Numbered from the stretch's first letter, positions 25,122 to 37,408 are shown. The stretch is DNA of 64,000 bases from Wuchereria bancrofti (GCA_005281725.1 SSBO01000012.1:9922080-9986079); one strand, 5' to 3'. The notes: generated by a model from the letters alone, not told the origin. Translations and numbers: made by a program.

Positions 25122-28100
25122 TTACATTTTTGTCACTTGTTTTCCAAGTCCAAGTTTCAATCCCAAATCCATTAAACGTTGTTCTGAAAAAGCTAATTCA
25201 TTTCAAAACCAGATGAAAGTTTATCACAAGATATTTTATAGTTTCATGTTTATCCGCTTAGCTATGAGCATTTCATACAGCCACAAGTAACATGATAAAA
25301 TGCATAACAATGGTATCCCAATTTTACAGTTGTAATGAAAAGTGGTTTATTATACTTGCATAATATGGTTAATCGAATCATCAAAGATTGATACTACAAT
25401 TTTAGAAATGCAGAAAAATTAAACATTCGATTGAAAACTTACTGAAACTGTCCTTCTTCTGAACTATCTGACAATCCGTTTTCTGTCTAGTAGAACCTTT
25501 AGCATGCTGTTCATTTTCCTGCAACATAAGTGAATTATGTTGTCTGAAGATTAGGATACAACCATTTTTCCTTTTGCGAGTAACATAACATTAATGAAAT
25601 TATATTTTCTGTGAAGGTAATTCATGTAAGAACAAGATAATCTGTCTTTGGGAGCTGAAGGAATTTTAATAAATGTGCATAAGATTGAACTAAAAAATGA
25701 TGATTGCAGATTGTCTTCATAAAAACACAAAATTGTTAAAATTTACTGTAATTACCTTCATCATATTTGCACTTTTTCCATTTGTCGAACATAGAATCGC
25801 TGCGCTTAAGTTTTCATTGCTTTTCAATCTAGTCTTATTTGCAGCCGAATCTGTTGTTTGCATAGCCAAAGTGTTATGGAATCTTTTCTCTATCTTCTCA
25901 AAACACGACTGAACGTTCTTAACCTGCTTCTCAAGCTTCTGAAATAAATTTACGTGGAAATAATTTAGAATCTTACCCATTTTGCATTACAAATTAGAAA
26001 ATTAAGATGTAGATTGGAGCAAAATTAATCAAACAGTACCTTATGTTCACCGCTCAAATAATCAACATAAGCGCAAGTTGTTTTTAGTTTAAGCTGTTCT
26101 GTTTTAGCTTTCTCCAACTTATCCTCGCGCTCCTCTTTGATTACTTTGATGTCATGGCGGAAATCATCAAATGCTTCGAAAAGCGTTTCAAGCTTAACAT
26201 TAATGTCTTCTGTTTCCTTGTTAACCTTATCGAGATCATAGTGTTTGCTATTGATGGTAGTAAGTATATCCATCATATGATCCACACGTTTCACTATACC
26301 GTTGTCAAGCTTCTGAAAAATACTTGGGAACAATTTTCTGAAAATTCAATTTCAACTTTTAGTTTTGATTTCACACTCAATTACTTAAGAGCACATTCTT
26401 CTGGAATGTGATAAATCGAAAACCTTTATTAATTTAAAAATTAGATTACTTTTGGAATTTTCGAAAGTAAAGAATAACATTTGTTACTAAGTTATAATCG
26501 TTACCTGTTCAGTAGTATCCAGACGACTTATGATTTTCCATACAACTTCACAGAGTTCCTTCGTTTGATTGTTATTAAACTTCTGCAGCACGAAATGGAT
26601 TTCCGAATTCATTTCTGATTTAAAATCCTAAAATTATCAAAGTTCATAAGAGAACAGAACTTTGACTTCTATGATTTATAAACGAAAACATAAAAAGGAT
26701 GAAATTTAGTGTAAAAAATGATGTACCATTAAAGAGTTTTGTATTAGGCCTGAATATCCATGCTGAAGGTTGCCTTCCAGTGACGTTGCTTGCTGAAATT
26801 CTTCAACAAAAAAATTAATTTTTTCTTTTATAATTTGGGCTTAATCTGCTTTACATTTCAGTAATTTAATTTAAAATTGACACTGGACGCCACATAACAT
26901 AGACAAATTGCATACCATATCCGATTCTGCGTTTCGTGCTTCTAGGAAAACCATAAAACGTTCAGCCAATGGAGCAAGATGAGGATCGTCAGATAGAATA
27001 ATTTTAATCGCCATTTCAAATTCATCGACTGCATAATGAATGTTTTCTTCACCCATCCATGCAAGTTCTGGATTTTCCGCCTCCAATTTGAACTTCTCAA
27101 CGATTTTTATAAGATGTTTCTTCAGTAAGCGATAAAATTCTTTCGAATCCATTGCTCCGGCTCTCGCATTTCTGAGATCAGAAATAGCACTATTGAGGTG
27201 CTCACGAAGTCCTGCATTGTCGGCATACATCTTCTCAACCAGTGTTTCAAGATGCGCAACTTTGGCCTGACTTGCACAATACACCTGTTCTGCTGCCGCT
27301 AAGCTCTCATCAATAGACTGCAGCAATTCCATCTTCTGTTTCTCGAGATCTTCCGCTGCTTTTCTGCGCAGATTCTAAAATGAATATTACAATGTTTTCT
27401 AAATAAGTTTTATACACATAAAAAGCATTTAATGAACAAGTTGAAACCTCAAGAACAAGACAATGAATTAAATTCAAATCTAACTTTATTGATGCTATTT
27501 ATTCAAACCTATCCGACCCTTTAAAAATGAAGCAAACAGTATGAATAAGGATAGAAAAAAAAATAATAATACAGGGTCGTGTCTCTCTATAGAAGCATTG
27601 CTAGCAAAGTGTAAATATGCATTTTGGAAAATTTCTCTGCCTTGAAGCTTTTCATTCTTCTCTTACTACTTTCCTAGTTGTTGCTCCTACATTTCTAAGT
27701 ATGTGTAGAAAAACATGCAAAATTATTTGAATATATACTTGAATGATCGCCTTCAGCTCCCCGATTTTCGTGTTCCTTTCAGCCACCTCTGCCTGCAGTA
27801 ACTTGACTTGTCCTTCAGCTTCAACAAGCTAAAATTTTGACAATCTTGCAAACATAAATTTTATTTTCTTGGTGATGAATTCTAAAAACTTCAGTTATAA
27901 TCCATGCAATATACTGACAGCTTCCTGTGTTGCTGCAAATTCTTCCGTTTGAGCATCCATTTCCTGACGAGCCGTTATAAGTTTGTGCTCCAGTTCGTTC
28001 TGCAACAAAAAACCCTACTTGTACGCTTGAGATCGAACTATATTTCGAAATTAATATGCTAAATTTCATCTCACACTTTCAAATTCAGAATATCTTCAAT

Positions 28101-29459
28101 CTTATGCAGTGCATTCGACTAAATGAGTATTGTTTTCGGTAAGACATTACTGATTACATCTAATAGCACTCATTACTACATGGCTTCCATTTTACTATTG
28201 CAGTAACAATTACTTTTCTTTGTTGATATTTAGTCAGAAATGGGAAGAAAAGCTTCGGCTTTTTCATTTGCACTAGTCTCTTACTTGATACTCTCAACCT
28301 TACACGGAAATATGAACCCATCTTTAAACTCAACACTTCGAAAGACAACATTTTGTCAAAACATGTTTGACAGTGTTAAAAACCCTACGATTCTCATCAT
28401 TTCCTGGTTTCTGTCTTTTTTTTATTTTTTACTTTTCTGGTCAAATTCATGACTTACACAAAGCATTTGCCACATTTGTTCGTTGGTATTCATCCGGGTA
28501 GTGCTCGAATCATTTTCCGACTCCGTCACATCCTAAAAAAAGTAGAGTAACAAAACGAAAGCAAACTGAAAAGAAAAAAATCTATTCAACTATACCCGAA
28601 TATAACCAACGGTAAACACTTCATTTTCATTCGTTGGTGACAACACTATTTCTCCTTCACTGAGTACTTCTTCACTGGCTGCTCCATTTGCCTAAAAAAT
28701 TTGCATATTTGCCTCAACGTACGGTATTCCCAAATTTCGTAACGCGTCATTACTGATTTTAGGGTGCGGTATCCCAGAATTTCAGGATATGTCACCATCA
28801 ATCTTCAGGATACGGTACTCTAATCTGATAATAAGGAATAACAAAATAAACGTGATTTTGTACTGCTAAAAACTTGCGAATGTTTTTGAAATTAAAATAT
28901 GAATAACAGCGATGTTTGTCATACTTACAATTGACAGACGTAAAATTGGACTAGATGTTACTGTTTGGTCCGTACGGTCTATTTCCTAAAACTTCATTTA
29001 AGTAAGAAAAAATTAACACGAAGAGTGTGAAATGAAAATAGGTAGGAACAGAGGTAGCTGAAAATGACTGGAAAGAAGTACGGTAATTTAGTCATTGGCG
29101 AATGTGAATTTATTGCAATTTTGGAATAAATTCAAAGATAATTTCTGATAGAAACGTAAAATATGTTCAGTCTTTCACAATAAACCAGAAATTCGTGGAA
29201 AACAAAAAGAGATTTTTTTTTGCCTAAAATTATGGACATATGTTACGGACATATGTAAAAATTGGATAATTATGCTGTTGTGCTTAACGGAATAATATAA
29301 CTTGCTTTTGAATTGAAAACGAAGAAACCTTTCCAAAACTTTAAACATATGCATGAGGATGAATTTCTAAGGATGAGTAAATAATGCGATGAATATTTGG
29401 TTAACAAAAAGATTAGTGATAAGGCATACCAAATTATTCGATGCAGTAATATCATCCAT
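25122..29459 (-). CDS. Orphan coiled-coil protein, 13 exons, about 570 aa
   Basis: I do not recognise this protein. Exons in transcript order are 29459-29430, 28985-28929, 28691-28596, 28532-28458, 28118-28077, 27999-27919, 27828-27739, 27374-26916, 26792-26727, 26627-26505, 26312-26040, 25938-25756, 25518-25443 and 25183-25122 (14 blocks; the 42-bp block 28118-28077 is the least certain). All blocks join without a frameshift. Every intron is phase 0 except the last (phase 1). All donors are GT and all acceptors AG. The start codon at 29459 follows a TTTTTCAG acceptor by 15 nt. The N-terminal 90 residues are acidic and Ser/Thr-rich, probably disordered. Residues about 85-230 form a charged heptad-rich coiled coil (e.g. 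KLLQAEVAERNTKIGELKAI). A more globular helical part follows (about 230-310, containing KEFYRLLKKHL). A second coiled coil spans about 375-480. The tail is basic and ends GLKLGLGKQVTKM. A structural, cytoskeletal or scaffold role is inference only. Confidence 0.8.
28700..28830. repeat. Short degenerate repeat TACGGTATYCC within an intron
   Basis: Three diverged units (ACGGTATTCCCAAATTTCG, GCGGTATCCCAGAATTTCAG, ATACGGTACTC) lie in the second intron of the coiled-coil gene. The motif AGTACGGTATCCC recurs in the minisatellite upstream of the same gene. Confidence 0.4.
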
Positions 29460-29474
29460 TGTTGTTTAATTACA

Positions 29475-29482
29475 CTGAAAAA
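29475..29482 (-). promoter_or_regulatory. Probable trans-splice (outron) acceptor of the coiled-coil gene
   Basis: On the minus strand, TTTTTCAG lies 15 nt before the ATG at 29459, with no usable upstream exon seen. In nematodes this is the usual look of a spliced-leader addition site. Which leader is added cannot be told from the sequence. Confidence 0.4.
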
Positions 29483-29609
29483 TCATAGCAACAACTTTTG
29501 TGTACATTGTTTTACACATGTTTTATGGGGAATCATATTTAAAATATCGTATAAACTAAGATTTCCTTTTTTCTGAAGAGACCCATGCTACTAGCGTTTT
29601 GTTATGTTG

Positions 29610-29890
29610 AGTGAAATTCCCACGAGCACAACCAAAGCGGCTTATCCTTGTTCAATACTACAACCAAAACGACTGTGCATGTTAAATAGTAACATCAAAA
29701 TGACAATTCTTCTTAAACAGTACCACCAAAATGACTCTCCCTCCCCCTTAAGCAGTACGGCCGCCTCCTCAAATATGGTCCCCGTTCAAACAGTACGGTA
29801 TCCCTCTTAAATAACCGTCCTCTAAATAGTACGACTATCCCCCCAAATAATACGTACGACTGTCTCCTTGTATAGTACCACTACATCTTC
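29610..29890. repeat. Degenerate GC-richer minisatellite upstream of the coiled-coil gene
   Basis: Eight or more diverged units of about 25-35 bp share TTAAACAGTACNACCAAAATGACT and a C-rich spacer (TCCCTCCCCC, TCCCCCC). It is the most C-rich DNA in the window. The 68-codon plus-strand frame across it is a by-product. Confidence 0.6.
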
Positions 29891-30193
29891 CGCCTTTCAT
29901 TTCCCTCAAAAAATTTTCCCCAAAACCGACTCTTTTTATCCTTCCCAAAGACCAGCAAATCCAACTTGCGCCACAGAAACAATGAATCAACCACCTGCGA
30001 ACTTGTAATCAGCCACAAATAAGGAACTGAATGAGTTTTTCGATTAAAATACCTTCTTCCGGAAAATATTGATGATTGATTGGTTGATGAGAAGTTATTT
30101 ACAGCACATCGATTGATTGGTTAATATTTACCTATCGATTAGTGATATTTACCTGATAGATGTTTATTTGGATATATTTCAAACATATCACCA

Positions 30194-30922
30194 CACTATC
30201 ACTTACTAATCTGGATATATTTAGTTGTTAACTGTAAACAGGATAAATTATTCGTCCCTATTTTCCTGCTCAATGGAACAAATTGTCTTCAAACTTAGTT
30301 CGTAAAAATAATAAAAAGCAAGTCCAAATACTTTACACCACAAAGCGAGAATGATAAGAGTTTCTTAGGCTGCTTAACCAATCCAAGGCATCTTGTCAGT
30401 TTTACTATCATTATATTTTCTATATTTGTTTGTTTTACATACAATAATTTGAATATGAAATTTTGGTTTTCTCTCAAGTCTATGTTTTTGTGTAATAGAT
30501 GAATTGAGACTGATTATTCTGGATGAGAGAATGTTTCAAATGAATTTTTTTCTTCTGAATCTTTTAAACGGATTGCCCAATATCGATCGAAAATATTGAT
30601 AAAACGTCAGGATGTATGGATGGGATCTTTAGACGTATAAAAATAATTCGTTGGACTAAAACAGTTTAAGTGATTAGTGTGGTGATATGTTTGGATCATG
30701 TATAATGATAGTAAAACTGACAAGATGCCTTGGATTGGTTAAGCAGCCTAAGAAACTCTTATCATTCTCGCTTTGTGGTGTAAAGTATTTGGACTTGCTT
30801 TTTATTATTTTTACGAACTAAGTTTGAAGACAATTTGTTCCATTGAGCAGGAAAATAGGGACGAATAGTTTATCCTGTTTACAGTTAACAACTAAATATA
30901 TCCAGATTAGTAAGTGATAGTG
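30194..30922. repeat. Large inverted repeat: 222-bp arms, 285-bp loop
   Basis: The left arm 30194-30415 is the reverse complement of the right arm 30701-30922 with one mismatch that I can find (30248). The loop is 30416-30700. A partial third copy of the sequence just outside the left arm (AAACATATCACCACAC) occurs inverted at about 30,668-30,692, inside the loop next to the right arm. No coding frame and no clear target-site duplication. Confidence 0.9.
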
Positions 30923-31079
30923 CTGATATATCTGAGCATTATTTCCAATGATCAGTGTGCGACCCTGATCCTTCTTTTTAGTGCGAATAAATTTATATCT
31001 AAGGATTTAACGTCTTTTACGTTAGTTTCATATCTCCAACCGTCCAGTACTTAATTTTACATCCTCATTCTCATCCTTT

Positions 31080-31510
31080 CATGACTGAAAAAGCGGAAAA
31101 ATGCTTCAACTTCACAAATGATCTGGAAAAGCAGCAAATTTTTCCTTCCAGCTACTTGAGCTCAACGATCAGGTCTTGCTGGTTAGCGATCCATATGACA
31201 ATGAGAATTCCATGCAGTCAAATCTCCTTCGCTACAGAGAATTAGTTTAACCACTAAAAACTTTAGATGCCCAATCGGATACATAGTATACACCACTGTG
31301 GCAAATCCGAAAATTGCATTACTAACTCTGCTCAATTAATCAGTGTAGCAAAACTGATTCAAGACTTGATTGATCTTTCCATGTTCTAATTCCGATTTTC
31401 TAATTTTCTTTGAAGTACTACTCATTGCTCAAACTCATAATTCTTCAGCTTTTATCTCACAGGAGGCAAAGAAACAGAGAAACCACAGAACAAATTTCCT
31501 AGTATCTCAA
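31080..31510 (+). pseudogene. Exon-like remnants of an unrecognised gene
   Basis: This patch is GC-richer than its flanks. Three plus-strand segments look protein-like and each follows an AG. (1) About 31,151-31,249 reads LLELNDQVLLVSDPYDNENS onward and stops at TAA. (2) About 31,268-31,390 contains NSAQLISVAKLIQDLIDLSM and stops. (3) About 31,466-31,528 reads EAKKQRNHRTNFLVSQQFMA and stops. They are in different frames with stops between and no good donors, which suggests decayed exons. The family is not recognised; chance is possible. Confidence 0.25.
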
Positions 31511-31529
31511 CAGTTTATGGCTTAAAGAG

Positions 31530-32302
31530 TATAACATTGAAATTTGGAAAGCATAAAAAAGTATAAACTTATGAAGATATATAAAACTGCTTCAAGCTCA
31601 TTCTTGGAATCTCGACTTAATTCGAAACCCCAAGCTTACTTAAAAGTAGGTTCACAATGAGAAAATAAGGTACAACATCAATCAGAAAATAAGGTACAAC
31701 ATCAATTATCGTCGAAAATGATCTGAAATCTGAAAACACTGTAAATATATGTGTTTGCTAAACCTAAGAGATACAAAATTTTCGCAGCTATTCCTTTAAA
31801 ATTTTCTCCTCCTTCCTGATAATGAAAAAGTTGGTAACAACAACCGCAAAACATTTATCTTCCTTGCATCAGAATTATCCGGTCATTTTAGCCCTATGCA
31901 TTTCTATTTGGGAAAAGTGTGAAGCAATTACTGTAATAAGATAAAGTCGCTTATGCATATTTTCAAATACCAACCAATCAACTCTATCATTTAATTTACC
32001 CACTTCTTACGTTTATGCTGCGTCGTTTGTTGTGCACAATTAATCCTAAAACTTAATATATTTTAAAATACTTTCCAGATGCTACTTTCAAAAACACAGA
32101 ATATTACAAAAACGTACCAAACAAAAGCGCTTCAAAAAACAAAAACAACACCCAAACAATAACAAAAAGGCCAATGTGTTCATTGATTTTAAGAAAGAAA
32201 AAAGGGCAGACTAACAAATCTGATGATGCATACAATTGCTATCACGACCATAAAAACATGTTTGTCAAGACCCGCCTTTATCAAATATGCCAGTTTTAAT
32301 GA
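31530..32302. other. 3' flank of PA2G4
   Basis: AT-rich; no exon recognised. The PA2G4 transcript must end here on the minus strand. Confidence 0.4.
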
Positions 32303-35300
32303 TCAGCTGTTTTTTTCTTGTACGGTTTTCACACTATCCCTATTATTAGATAACACAGATTTCTTATCCAAATTCCGAATCTTCAAATTCACACTTTGGA
32401 TATCAACATTCCCTTCCTTTTCCATAATACCATCTTTCTTCTGAGCACCATTATTCTCATCTTTCTTATCACTTTTCGGCTTCTTTTTTGCTTTTTTAGG
32501 TTTCAGTGAGGAGTTTAATAAAGATGTGATCTGGAAAATGATCCGTAATGGAATGTTATCATGATTTTATTGAAATCAAAAATTGAAAACATTTTCCAGG
32601 TACCTTTCTGAAATACTTCAGTGATACCCCAACCATAAATTTCAGATCTCACTATAATTTTCAAGGAAGCGCTCATTAATCATGTTCATTGAAAATCGAA
32701 GTGAACTGAAAACTTATTCCAAGCTCCAAAGTAAATAGCTGAATCAGAATATTTGTTTTGTCTAAAAAACCAACCAACTGATCCTCGATCTTTATATCGC
32801 TTTCTAGTGTATTCATATCAATAGGAAATCCAGTAATCTTCAATAATCCATTAGGCATGATTAATACCGTAGATTTGAACTGCGCCACATATTCACCATC
32901 TCGTTCATAGAAAACCTAAAGATTTATTCTCTGATTATCACACCAATTTCACTATTTCTAAAGAACGGACGAATTAGTTATGATAGTCAAAAAAAAGTAC
33001 ATTTGCTCAAGATAACTGAAAACTTCTCTTTGATGGTTTTCAAATCTTATATTCGTTTATCCAAAGTGTAACGAAAGTAAAACGAAAATAGGATAAGAAG
33101 CAGTATATATTAAGTATGACTCAGTAAAGTCATTGTAGCATTTTTTACTATACTCCCAAAAAAAAAAATGTTACTGTGCGAGTAGTTCCACCATGAAGCC
33201 TTAACCTCCACAAAATTTCCTACGCTGAAGGGAATTTACATTTCAAAGGATTTTGAAACAGCATTTATATCCAAGTCAATGTTTTGAAAAAATGAAAAGT
33301 GCTATGAGTGCTGTTATAAAAAAAAAACAAACCTGATATGGCCGCATTAGATTATGTCGTTCACATTCCACTACACCCATTTTCGCTAGCTTCTCATCCT
33401 CGAATGACCGTAAAGTGAATGGCATTAGTCCATATTTGTTCACCGCTGCCGATAAAAACATTCTGAAGCAAAAAACAATGTGAATCTAAGTAAAAAATCT
33501 AACTAAAAACATCTATTGTATTTTCTATTAACGAATGGTGACTGATTTTGTAGTTAACAACATTTCTGTTTAAATATGGAACCAGCGATAATGCTGGTTT
33601 GAATCAGAAGTTTAACTGAACTGAAATTTAAAAAAAAAATGTAAGAATGAAAAAAATAGGTAGTTCAATAAAAAGGATAATAACTTAAACAGTCAAAAGC
33701 AGTGAAAGTGTTCGAGAAAAACACTCTACAAAATTGCTTAATGTGTAAAGGAATGTAAGCATATTCAACATACCTTGACGCTTTAACTTTGAGTGAGTAA
33801 ACGAGATCATCCACTTTTTTATAAACTGTAGTTCTCGAATCCAGAATACGAGTTTTGCCTTAAATTTAGCAGTAGCTTATAATTTCTTAGGATGGCTAGA
33901 AAGAACGGCTACCAGTGTTTGAGTTAGATATTTGAAAAAATATAGGAAGGCAGCAAAACCATAAATTTTTATAGAATAAGACTGCTAAATGTGTGCTTGC
34001 TAATATCGTATCATAGAATAAGTGAGACTATTGCTTCTGCAATCATATGAGGGAAGAAGATGGGAGATTATCACAAACAGAAAAGTCTAAACGTAGTCAA
34101 CCGCAAAGAACAAAAATAAAACATTAAAAACAAAACAACAGACCTTCACCAGTGCTCATTAGAATATCAATAGCATACACTTCAAATTTTTCAAAACTAC
34201 ATTTCGTCATTTCGGAACGTTGCTTTTCACCAGGATTTTGAATAATCTGCTTCTCCCCATCAATCTTATTTTTCCTTAATTCATGCGACAGCATATTCTC
34301 AACTGGCCTTACCTGAAAATAAGAAAAACGGTCATTTTCATGGGAAAAACATAGAAAATATGCAACCAGACAAATGTATGATTTTTGGGAATACAGATTT
34401 TTTTAAAGATTATGACAGTAAAATGAAGGAAGTTGCGGTCGAATAAAGGAAATAAAGTTCAATAAGCCAGCAACGGCCAGCAATGACAAAAAAAAAATCT
34501 ATAATTCTACAGTCCGTTAGATAATACAAATCCCATTTCGACCATGTTAATAATTGAACTAAACTAATGGAAAACGATTCGCTTCTGTTCCGATCCGATA
34601 TAAAAATATTTCACGTCATTTAAAATGTATTTACTTTCATAAACCTTATATATATTTGCTATTTTATCGATCATATCTGTAATTTCCATGTTTTTATATA
34701 ACCCTGGACGAAGCATGCGAATTGCTGCTTCCATAGCATTGTACGCAGCAAGCATCACGTTTGCCATCCTGTCTTTTATTTTATTCTCCTGAATTGAAAT
34801 TCAAGATCAAACAATATCAAAACTAATTTGGTTCCAATCATTATTTCAAAACTCATGTGATTTAAGTTTACGAACTGTACTAATGAAATTTTGCCTGTGA
34901 CCAGAAATTAATAACTGTGGATGCTTTAACGATTTTAGTCTATTTTTGATGTAAAAGTTCCTCCAACGCATACACAACATTTATCAGGTGTGTTATCGCT
35001 GAAACATGAAGCTAAAAATTGCAACCGTACTGGAGAAGCTCCGACAACGACGGTGTGAGCAGCAGTTGCAATGAAACCATCAATGTGAGCTCCGAGATCA
35101 ATTTTCACCATTTGTCCATCCTTGATAATTATTGGTGGATCACTTCTCAATGGAGAAAAATGACACACACAATTGTTGATTGAAATACATGTTGGCATAG
35201 CGATACCTATAAAAGAATATCATGCAAGTACAACGAAAAGGTACGGTTAAATCTATGCCAATTGAAGAATAATTCAGTCCCATTAGCGAACCTAATCAAA

Positions 35301-35938
35301 GTAAACGACAGCTAGTCACAGAGCTATGGAATCAGATAAGAAACCTTATCAACCAATTTACTTATTAAATGAAAAATAATTATTAGTCTTAAGGGGATTC
35401 TAACTGTTAACAAGGGAAATGAAATAATGTGAAAATGTAATTGATATTGATTCATACAATAAAACTATTCCGATTATGAAAAATTGAAGACAAACATATA
35501 TTTTACCTTTCAAAGTATCTTTTTCCTTCTTAAAAACCTTTGCTATTCGCTCATTCATAAGCCTATCGCCGAGATCACAAATTTCACCTACTTCGACACC
35601 GTCTTTTGTAGCTGTTATCAGTTCCTACAACAAATTTTTGTTTCAGTTACACATTGCTTTAAAAGATATTTCTCCTATCCGGTATGTAACCATTTACCAT
35701 GTATAAGCCGATTCGACCTATTAAAACATTTTCTTTAATGCATTTGCATAGAGCAACATCAGATGTCATCAAGTGACTCTTGTGAACAGATAAAACTCAC
35801 TCTCAAGACAGCGTTAACGATATCGGCTGCCATTGCATATTTAGTCACGACTAAATCGCTTGCCGGTGTTTCCATAACACTTTTTTCATCATCACTACTT
35901 TCGCTACTTGGACTTGTCTGTCTTCCTTTCTCGGCCAT
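32303..35938 (-). CDS. PA2G4: Proliferation-associated protein 2G4 (EBP1) homologue, 9 exons, 442 aa
   Basis: Member of the catalytically inactive type 2 methionine-aminopeptidase ('pita-bread') fold. The family binds RNA and ribosomes and acts in growth and translation control in cytoplasm and nucleolus. Exons in transcript order: 35938-35801, 35624-35507, 35206-35031, 34788-34645, 34312-34144, 33858-33774, 33462-33333, 32915-32775, 32530-32303. The phases agree at every junction. Landmarks that match the family: [112 protein letters not shown]. The N terminus is about 14 residues longer than human PA2G4, with a Ser/Asp-rich head. The tail is Lys-rich ([14 protein letters not shown], as in the nucleolar-targeting tail of the human protein) and extends the total to 442 versus 394 residues. 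Splice sites are GT-AG; the exon 8 donor (GTTGGT) and exon 4 donor (GTTTAT) are weak. Identification is very secure. Confidence 0.96.
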
Positions 35939-35976
35939 TCCTCTAGATGAACTCAATGTTAGATTTAAGCACAATA

Positions 35977-35983
35977 CTGCAAC
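35977..35983 (-). promoter_or_regulatory. Probable trans-splice acceptor of the PA2G4 gene
   Basis: On the minus strand GTTGCAG ends 38 nt upstream of the PA2G4 start codon, with no recognisable exon further upstream. This fits spliced-leader addition. It could instead be a cis acceptor of an unseen 5' UTR exon. Confidence 0.3.
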
Positions 35984-37408
35984 ACAATTACACAGTCCGC
36001 GAAATTTGGAACCCGAATTTCCAGCACGAAAGTACTTTTGACTGGACCAGTAACTATTTCTTAAATATTAGTCTTTCACTACGAAATATAAGCAATACAA
36101 TATAAAGGTTATCAACAGATGATATTAAACTTGAGGTGAAAAAAATGAGCAATAATAAAAAAAACTGCTCAAAATCTAATGAAATGAACAGAAATTAACA
36201 AGTAAAAGGTAATGAAGTGAAGAAATATCAAGGAAAAGATTGAAAATATAAGCAAAATCTATATAAACAACTTTTGTCCATTTTAATACCTGATGAAACC
36301 ACAAAAAAAAAATAAGCAAAGCACTAAATATAATCAATGAAAAAATCTTTTCTCAATATTAATACTAGAAAAGGATACAGCAAAAGGAAAAAAAAACTCT
36401 TGAAATATTTCAAATTTAGACACTCAAATCCAAAATATTCCAATTTGGATAAATTTTTAAAAATTCCGAAATTTTCGTCACTTTTTAAATAAAAAGTTTA
36501 AATTTCAACTTTTGTCATAATTTTTAATTGCAACATATTTGTTTAGTACAAGTATCACGACGCAATTGTCAAATCATGTGAGTCAAAAAAAAAAAGAAAA
36601 CAAACAAATGAACAAACAGAAATAAGTAAATAAACAAATAAAATGGACAGACAAAGCAATCAGTAAATCCTACAAATTACAAACAGAACCATATCAACGA
36701 GGAATTATTGGTTGTTGAAAATTGGCAACATTCCAATTACAAAATCATAAAAAGCGTTGTAGGATTTTAATTTGTTCTACGTTTACTTATATCAGTATTG
36801 ATTTGTAGACGTGTAACGGCGTACGAAGTGTACGTGTTTTGTGCATTCCTCATATTTTATTCATTTAAACACTACTGAGGAATGTGAGTGAAATTTTTTT
36901 CAAATTAAATGTATAAATTGTGTTATGAGAGTTAGTTGAGAAATTTATAAGCGATGTTTTTTTTTCGTTTTTTAAAATCTAAAATTTACAATTGAGAAAT
37001 TTTCTTTCTTTTCTTTCTAAAATTGATCCAGTGAATTCGCAAAAAAATTTTTTTTTGGATTATGTTTTTTTTCTTTTTTTTGCGCCTGTTCTATTTATTT
37101 TCATTTTCCGTAGCCAACGTTTGTTTATTTGTTTTTTTATTCTTTTGTCATTATTTATTTTCATTACAATTGCAGATCAGTGTGACCGAACATATTTGTA
37201 GTTAAAATGATTAAATTCTGGTTTAAAATGTTGGACTGAGCATGAGCTCATGCAAAGTGCCACTCTGCACTTTTATTTCAAAATATCTTCAGCGCAGTCT
37301 AAGGTTAGTTATGTGTTACAAATAGATTTTGCTTAAAATGTTTAACTTCTTCCATAATTATTTATTCGTGCTACGCTTCAATTTGAATTCAATTTTTACA
37401 TATTTGCA
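35984..37408. promoter_or_regulatory. Divergent intergenic region between PA2G4 and the EDEM1-like gene
   Basis: The two start codons diverge and are about 1.5 kb apart, so both promoters (and outrons, if trans-spliced) must lie here. I see no clear TATA box or known operator. Base composition is AT-rich with T and A runs. A modestly GC-richer stretch (about 36,790-36,880) near a conserved-looking ATTTGTAGACGTGTAACGGC is the best place to look for a core promoter. Confidence 0.35.

Noticed and set aside
26154..26411. 85-codon plus-strand frame antisense to the coiled-coil gene
   Set aside because: Shadow of the minus-strand exon 26040-26312, which has consistent splice sites and coding character.
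35763..36041. 92-codon plus-strand hydrophobic frame
   Set aside because: Antisense shadow of PA2G4 exon 1.
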